Origin: an uncultured Prevotellaceae bacterium
GTDB taxonomy: Bacteria; Bacteroidota; Bacteroidia; Bacteroidales; Bacteroidaceae
NCBI GenBank assembly: GCA_900313235.1
Contig: OMQN01000005.1
Coordinates: 16,879 to 80,878, forward strand
DNA: 64,000 nucleotides
Direction: 5' to 3'
The position numbers and the translations under genes were made by a program. Positions 59,895-64,000 of the stretch are shown piece by piece (position 1 is the first letter of the stretch; each line of letters opens with the position of its first letter). Under the pieces are notes generated by a model that did no database searches, was not told the origin of the DNA, and saw nothing but the letters and a program-made list of their open reading frames with translations.

Positions 59895-60869
59895 ATGGAT
59901 AACAAATATACATTTAAAGATTTTCTGGCAGACCTGAAGCAATGGCAGTCAGAGAATTTAGTGGAGTATTATAGATTCCTTGGTCTTTTAGGCCAAGAAG
60001 AGTTGCGTATCATGAACGTATTCTTTGCGCTAGTCAAGCAGATGTCGTTCAGAGTCCCCCGCCTGGTTGTAGAAGATGACGTTAGAATTCCACATGAGAT
60101 GGCAGACATCATCAAACGTTCCCACACCATAGAAAGAATGATCAATGCTATGGGTTACACAGACCCAGAGCCTTTCTTGATGGCTCTGTTCTATTGGATC
60201 TACTTTGACCATAGTTATGAATGGATCTATTCAAAGATTAAGAACCCAATTCCTGGCTATAAACTTGGCATTCTCAAACTTCCATTGAATTATATCGCCA
60301 ACAAATATGTTGTGAAAAAGAGCTTGGAGGCTGGCGTACGCACAAAAGAAGATTGGAATAGGTTTTGGAATCTCAAAACAGAAATGAAGACACTTCCCTA
60401 CAATGAAGTGTTCGAACTTCTACCCAATGAGGTATTGCTGTTAGAGGACGGGAAAACAGATGATATTGAGAAGCTACCAGAACCTATCACTTTGCCCACA
60501 AAGGTATATAAGCCGCTGTCTGAGATTATCAATGTTCCCAACAGGGAAAGCAAGGAAAAACTCTTGAATAACATCCATGAACTGCTGAAGAAAAAGTCAA
60601 CAGGCAATGATCTTGTCCTACTACTCATCGTATTAAAGGATATCATTATTGCGCCAGCTACCACTCCCGTCATAAGTAATAGACTGCAAATGACAGAGTA
60701 TAGAGAAGCGCTGGCCTTGGAGTTCCCGGATTTGGCTTTTGTAAAGGCAAGAAATATCCAGTATTATTTCCATACGCTATATCACAGAGATGCTAAAGGC
60801 AAACTGGTTATTGAGAACTCCTGGTTTACTCAGGAACTAAAGTTTTTTAGGGACGAGTTACTTAAATAG
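59895..60869 (+). CDS. orphan protein of integrated element, unknown function
   Basis: A 324-residue protein without signal or membrane segments. The N-terminal half is helical (FKDFLADLKQWQSENLVEYYRFLGLL, MSFRVPRLVVEDDVRI), a central part is aromatic-rich (FLMALFYWIYFDHSYEWIYSKI), then come a Leu/Glu stretch and a C-terminal helical region ending in FTQELKFFRDELLK. I recognise no family. It directly follows the AlbA-type gene, likely in one transcript, so a joint regulatory or defence role is possible but unsupported by any motif. Confidence 0.75.
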   Translation: MDNKYTFKDFLADLKQWQSENLVEYYRFLGLLGQEELRIMNVFFALVKQMSFRVPRLVVEDDVRIPHEMADIIKRSHTIERMINAMGYTDPEPFLMALFYWIYFDHSYEWIYSKIKNPIPGYKLGILKLPLNYIANKYVVKKSLEAGVRTKEDWNRFWNLKTEMKTLPYNEVFELLPNEVLLLEDGKTDDIEKLPEPITLPTKVYKPLSEIINVPNRESKEKLLNNIHELLKKKSTGNDLVLLLIVLKDIIIAPATTPVISNRLQMTEYREALALEFPDLAFVKARNIQYYFHTLYHRDAKGKLVIENSWFTQELKFFRDELLK

Positions 60870-60955
60870 CATTGCGTTCTTTGCGTTCTTTGCGCTTCTG
60901 ACTGACAGCGCAAACATCTGCATTTAATTCACTTAGACGGTATTTAGAAAATTCG

Positions 60956-60992
60956 TACTTTTGCCCCCGATTTGAAATGAATCGAATCGGGG
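60956..60992 (+). promoter_or_regulatory. -7 box and overlapping inverted repeat upstream of HTH gene
   Basis: TACTTTTG (60956-60963) is followed at once by CCCCGATT (60965-60972), a 12-base gap and AATCGGGG (60985-60992). The palindrome covers the expected transcription start, so it may be an operator. The leader to 61055 is about 65 bases. The rest of 60870-61054 shows only a TTGCGTTCT triple repeat just after the orphan gene. Confidence 0.5.
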
Positions 60993-61054
60993 ACAAGTCG
61001 TTTTTATGCGATCATTCCCCACAAACGAATATAAACTTCTAAATATTATAAGGA

Positions 61055-61468
61055 ATGATTAAACCAAATGCTTTTGCAAAGGATGCCGACCAGGTTGGCT
61101 ACTTTGAACCAAGTGAAGAAAGTGAGTTGTTTGCAAAGCGACTCGTGTCTGCAATCTCTAAGGGCGGTGACCACATCTCCCTTACTCTAACAGGGAAAGG
61201 TGCCATTGCCTTTGCCCGTGAACTCTCTGAGCGACTTCTGGCTGAAAAATCTCATAAAGCTGAGAGTAATGTTGACAACCAAGAAGAACTGATTCCAAAA
61301 AGCGAGGTCATGAAGATGCTGTCGGTAAGTTCTACGACTCTCTGGCTTTGGAACAACAACAAATACCTCCCGCAGATCAATATCGGCCGAAAGGTATTCT
61401 ATCGCGCAGAGGATATTCAGAAGCTACGCAAAGGAAATACCAATGAAGATTCCGGTAGTAGTATATAA
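61055..61468 (+). CDS. excisionase-like helix-turn-helix protein
   Basis: A 137-residue protein. The C-terminal part (about 80-130: ELIPKSEVMKMLSVSSTTLWLWNNNKYLPQINIGRKVFYRAEDIQKL) is a MerR-type HTH of the excisionase family. The N-terminal half (about 1-75) is acidic and of unknown fold, containing LTGKGAIAFARELSERLLAE. It probably controls excision or transcription of the element. Its promoter overlaps a palindrome that it could bind itself. Confidence 0.82.
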   Translation: MIKPNAFAKDADQVGYFEPSEESELFAKRLVSAISKGGDHISLTLTGKGAIAFARELSERLLAEKSHKAESNVDNQEELIPKSEVMKMLSVSSTTLWLWNNNKYLPQINIGRKVFYRAEDIQKLRKGNTNEDSGSSI

Positions 61469-61493
61469 ATGTATAGTATAAAATCATAATCTC

Positions 61494-62117
61494 ATGAGTA
61501 ACGGTGTGGGTAAGACCACGCTATGCGCCCACTTTGCGGAGTACCTTTCTATGAAGGGAGTCCCTGTTGTAGCCGTGGATGCCGATATTCAGGCATCTTT
61601 GTCCAGACATCGTGAGCGTGAGGTGGAAGCAGACCCGGGGCAGACTGTGCCCTGGGCCATCACCCGCCTCAATACACTTGATAGTAAGATAGTAAAAGCG
61701 GCTATGAATGAGTATAAAGAACAAGACGGCATTGTATTGACTGACTGCCCTGGCAATCTCAACGACAATAACCTCTCCATCCTCTATTCGATAGCCGACC
61801 TTATTGTCATTCCCATGTCCTACGATGTTGATACCATTGATGCGACAGGCATCTTTGTTTCCGTCATCAGCCAGAAGTCATCTGCCCGCTTGGTTTTCCT
61901 GCCCAACCGCATCAACACCACAGAAGGCAAGGCACATGAGCGTGAAATGAGAGATGAAACCATCTCTGTTCTTGGCCGGCTTGGAACGGTCACGCCGAGA
62001 ATCAAGCAGAGCGTGGTCATCAAGCGATACTCCACACTCTACCCTCTTGACAAATACCAGTATGCTGCCGTTGAGCATGCTTTTGACAGAATCATTGAAA
62101 TCATCAATCAACTATAA
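61494..62117 (+). CDS. ParA-like ATPase, N-terminally shortened
   Basis: A 207-residue ParA/MinD-family protein with MSNGVGKTTLCAHFAEYL, the switch region VVAVDADIQASLSRH, IVLTDCPGNLNDNN and VIPMSYDVDTIDATG. The usual first strand is missing, the signature Lys of the deviant Walker A (KGGxGKT) is replaced by Asn in SNGVGKT, and an in-frame stop lies just upstream. The next frame spells KIIIS before a TGA, hinting at a small deletion. It may be functional without the signature Lys or may be decayed. Confidence 0.8.
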   Translation: MSNGVGKTTLCAHFAEYLSMKGVPVVAVDADIQASLSRHREREVEADPGQTVPWAITRLNTLDSKIVKAAMNEYKEQDGIVLTDCPGNLNDNNLSILYSIADLIVIPMSYDVDTIDATGIFVSVISQKSSARLVFLPNRINTTEGKAHEREMRDETISVLGRLGTVTPRIKQSVVIKRYSTLYPLDKYQYAAVEHAFDRIIEIINQL

Positions 62118-62120
62118 GAC

Positions 62121-62444
62121 ATGGAACAGAAAAAAGTTATAAACCCGTTGCTTTCAAAGAACGACAACGGAATCTCTCTTGCGGAGAGTGTCACAAAGAT
62201 AACAGGTGTAAACGCTGAATCCAATGGTAATGCTGCAGCCTTCCGTAAGGAAAAGTCCGACTGGCATGCCGTTGGTTGGAAGAAGTTCACCGAAGGACTG
62301 GAGGACTATACTGGTGTAAAAGGACAAGGTGCAGCAGTCTGGCTACCCACAGAGGTTAAGAAACAGATAGAGCAACGTGCTCTGGCAGCGGCTATGATAG
62401 TAGCCTTTATAGAGGAACACAGGGAGGAACTCGGTAGCCTTTAA
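62121..62444 (+). CDS. small protein downstream of ParA-like gene, possible partner
   Basis: A 107-residue basic protein. The N-terminal segment is flexible (NPLLSKNDNGISLAESVTKITG). The C-terminal part is helical (VWLPTEVKKQIEQRALAAAMIVAFIEEHREEL) and could be a ribbon-helix-helix or DNA-binding partner. It starts three bases after the ParA-like stop, so they are co-transcribed. I do not recognise a named family. Confidence 0.7.
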   Translation: MEQKKVINPLLSKNDNGISLAESVTKITGVNAESNGNAAAFRKEKSDWHAVGWKKFTEGLEDYTGVKGQGAAVWLPTEVKKQIEQRALAAAMIVAFIEEHREELGSL

Positions 62445-62504
62445 TCCTTATACCATTATATAATATAAAGTAACGCTTATATAATACAAAAGTGATTTTC
62501 TATT

Positions 62505-64000
62505 ATGATTGATAAGAAATACATAGACAAGGTTCTTGACGAGGTTGATCTGGCAGAAGTGGTGTCTGACTATGGTGTCAAGCTTCAGCTCAGAGGCCAT
62601 ACCGCAAAAGGATGCTGCCCTTTCCATCAGGAGGACACACCCTCGTTCCACGTTGACACGGCCAAGAACCTATACCACTGTTTCGGATGTGGCAAGGGTG
62701 GCAACGTCATCAACTTTGTGATGGAACAGGACGGTCTCACTTTTCCCCTTGCTGTCAAGAAACTGCTGAAGGAGAAATTGCATATTGACTTGTCTGACAC
62801 AGATCTCCAGTCCACACCTGAAGAGGAAGAGCGATACAAGAAACTGGAGTCCATGCGCATTATCAATGAAAGGCTTTGCGCATTCTTCTGCCAGGAAATA
62901 GGGAAGGAAACACCAGATGCCAAGTCGGCAAAGGCATATATGTTCAGCAGATGGAACGAAGAGTATTGCAAGGAGAAGCATATCGGCTATGCTCCTGACA
63001 ATTGGACATCCGTTATCGACTATGCAAAGAAAGAAGGCCTTTGTTTGGAACTGATGCAGGAAATGGGCATTCTGAAACTGAGTGAGAAGACACACTCCGT
63101 CTACTGCGTCTATCGTAACCGCATCATGATTCCCATCCGTGACAGATATTCCCATATCGAGGGATTCACGGCAAGGGCGATAGACGACAAGTCGGATTGT
63201 AAGTATCTCAATTCTGCCGACAGCGATTTGTATTGCAAGTCCCGTTCCATCTTTGGAATCGACACTGCCATCAAGAAAGCACGGGGAGACAGAAAGCTTT
63301 ACTTAGTAGAGGGGGCACCTGATGTGATGAAGCTACAGTCAGTTGGCATCTTCAATGCCATAGCCTCCCTTGGTGGCTCATGGACAGTCAATCAGTTCCA
63401 GAAACTGAAAGACTATCATTTACAGGATTGCACGCTCTGTTTTATGCCAGACTCAGATATTCCGAAAGACGGGGAAGAACTCGGTGCAGGCTTTTGTAAC
63501 GTTATACGTAACGGAGCCCTTGCTATGCAGCAGGGTTTTACCGTCAGTGTCAAGAACAGCCAAAGAAGATTGATCCCGATGAGTATTTCAGCGACAAGAC
63601 CGACCTCAACAAATTGGAAGAAAGGGAGTTCTTGCTATGGGCATTTGAGAAGAAGTTCGATAAAAACGGGACTACTGAGGAAAAGCAGAAGGTTATCGAT
63701 GAAACGTGCAATCTGCTCCTGTGTATCAAGGATGAAGCCGTTTTGGAGCGATACATCACGGAACTGGCTAAGATGGACGGCAACAAGACCATCTGGCGAC
63801 AGGCTTACAATTCCGCAAAGAAGCGCCAGCAGGAACGTATCTCTGAGAAGAATAAGGAAGGTGGCATAGATATGCTTCGCTCTTTCGGCTTTACTGTTCA
63901 GCACGGTTGCTATTATGGTTTCAACAAGAATGGTGACGAAGTACAGTGGTCGAACTTCACATTGAAACCGCTGTTCCATATTAAAGACGACATCCGGCCT
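62505..64000 (+). pseudogene. DnaG-type primase with frameshift, continuing past window end
   Basis: The first 352 codons give a DnaG-like protein: CHC2 zinc motif GCCPFHQEDTPSFHV with YHCFGCGKGGNV (about 33-65) and a TOPRIM domain with KLYLVEGAPDVMKLQ and CFMPDSD. At about 63561-63564 the frame is lost. The correct continuation (KKIDPDEYFSDKTDLNKLEE, then LLWAFEKKFDKNG) resumes in another frame from 63563 and stays open to base 64000. A single-base loss from an A run (CAAAGAAG from CAAAAGAAG) would explain it. The downstream part resembles the start of a helicase-linked or element-specific extension. It could be a decayed gene or a sequencing error. Confidence 0.82.

Larger units (their letters stand above)
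56623..64000. mobile_element. left part of an integrated element (integrase, regulators, ParA-like, primase)
   Basis: From the terminator of glycerate kinase to the end of the window all genes are on the plus strand, AT-richer, and of accessory type: tyrosine integrase, AlbA-type regulator, orphan protein, excisionase-like HTH, ParA-like ATPase, small protein and primase. This is the typical left end of an integrative or mobilisable element. No tRNA lies next to the integrase and the other end is outside the window, so attachment sites could not be defined. The interval 56623-56770 holds no gene. Confidence 0.75.

Noticed and set aside
60873-60897. TTGCGTTCT triple repeat after the orphan gene
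   Set aside because: Short and without symmetry; treated as simple repetition, not as an operator.
1-64000. CRISPR array or rRNA/tRNA genes
   Set aside because: No regularly spaced identical repeats with unique spacers and no tRNA/rRNA signature seen on either strand.

Overview
The window comes from a Bacteroidetes chromosome, most likely a Prevotellaceae (Prevotella sensu lato) genome. The grounds are the recurring TAnnTTTG promoter element, sometimes with TTTG about 20 bases upstream, the absence of obvious Shine-Dalgarno sites, and typical Bacteroidetes families: fimbrillins, DUF3575/DUF5119 pilus genes, a MurF-alanine racemase fusion, GSCFA, DUF3098, DUF1599 and BT_3928-type proteins. 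No rRNA, tRNA or CRISPR array was recognised.

Layout. 0.1-3.5 kb (minus): MCE/MlaD protein, N-acetylmuramoyl-L-alanine amidase with SPOR tail, folB, and a free-standing protein resembling the C-terminal part of a class II ribonucleotide reductase. 3.7-4.4 kb (plus): nitroreductase. 4.4-5.8 kb (minus): an IS200/RAYT-type HUH transposase with an extra C-terminal domain. 5.9-20.4 kb (minus): a type V pilus locus with lipoprotein fimbrillins, a DUF5119 protein, two DUF3575 proteins, an OmpA-like protein, a large outer-membrane barrel and a TPR protein. Its first gene is split by a run of nine G, which looks like an ON/OFF phase switch held in OFF. 20.7-30 kb (minus): one apparent operon joining a CHASE2 membrane sensor, an exported caspase-like protein with Sel1 repeats and a FecR/DUF4384-like secreted protein to GSCFA, MurF-Alr and an MFS transporter. 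30-40 kb: housekeeping genes (yfhO family, mtnN, typA, rpsO, folK, queA, truB, uppP, ftsX). 40-49 kb: radical SAM protein, C11 peptidase, a broken lpxA-like gene and an RND efflux operon. 49-56.6 kb: tRNA nucleotidyltransferase, DUF1599, BT_3928-type protein, tpiA, SPOR protein, folE, glycerate kinase. 56.7-64 kb (plus): the left part of an integrated element with tyrosine integrase, a Schlafen/AlbA-type ATPase regulator, an orphan protein, an excisionase-like HTH protein, a ParA-like protein and a frameshifted DnaG-type primase that runs off the window.

The most unusual signals are these. (1) A dispersed GC-rich palindromic DNA repeat sits inside unrelated coding sequences (transposase, MurF, Alr, caspase). 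It is read in two different frames, so DNA rather than protein is what is shared, and one copy lies inside the transposase gene itself, as expected for a REP/RAYT-type pair. (2) The poly-G switch lies in the first pilus gene. (3) The CHASE2-caspase-FecR-like operon appears to place all three partners outside the cytoplasm. (4) There is uncharacterised cargo in the integrated element. Promoters repeatedly occur as overlapping divergent pairs, and short reiterated words mark several gene junctions.
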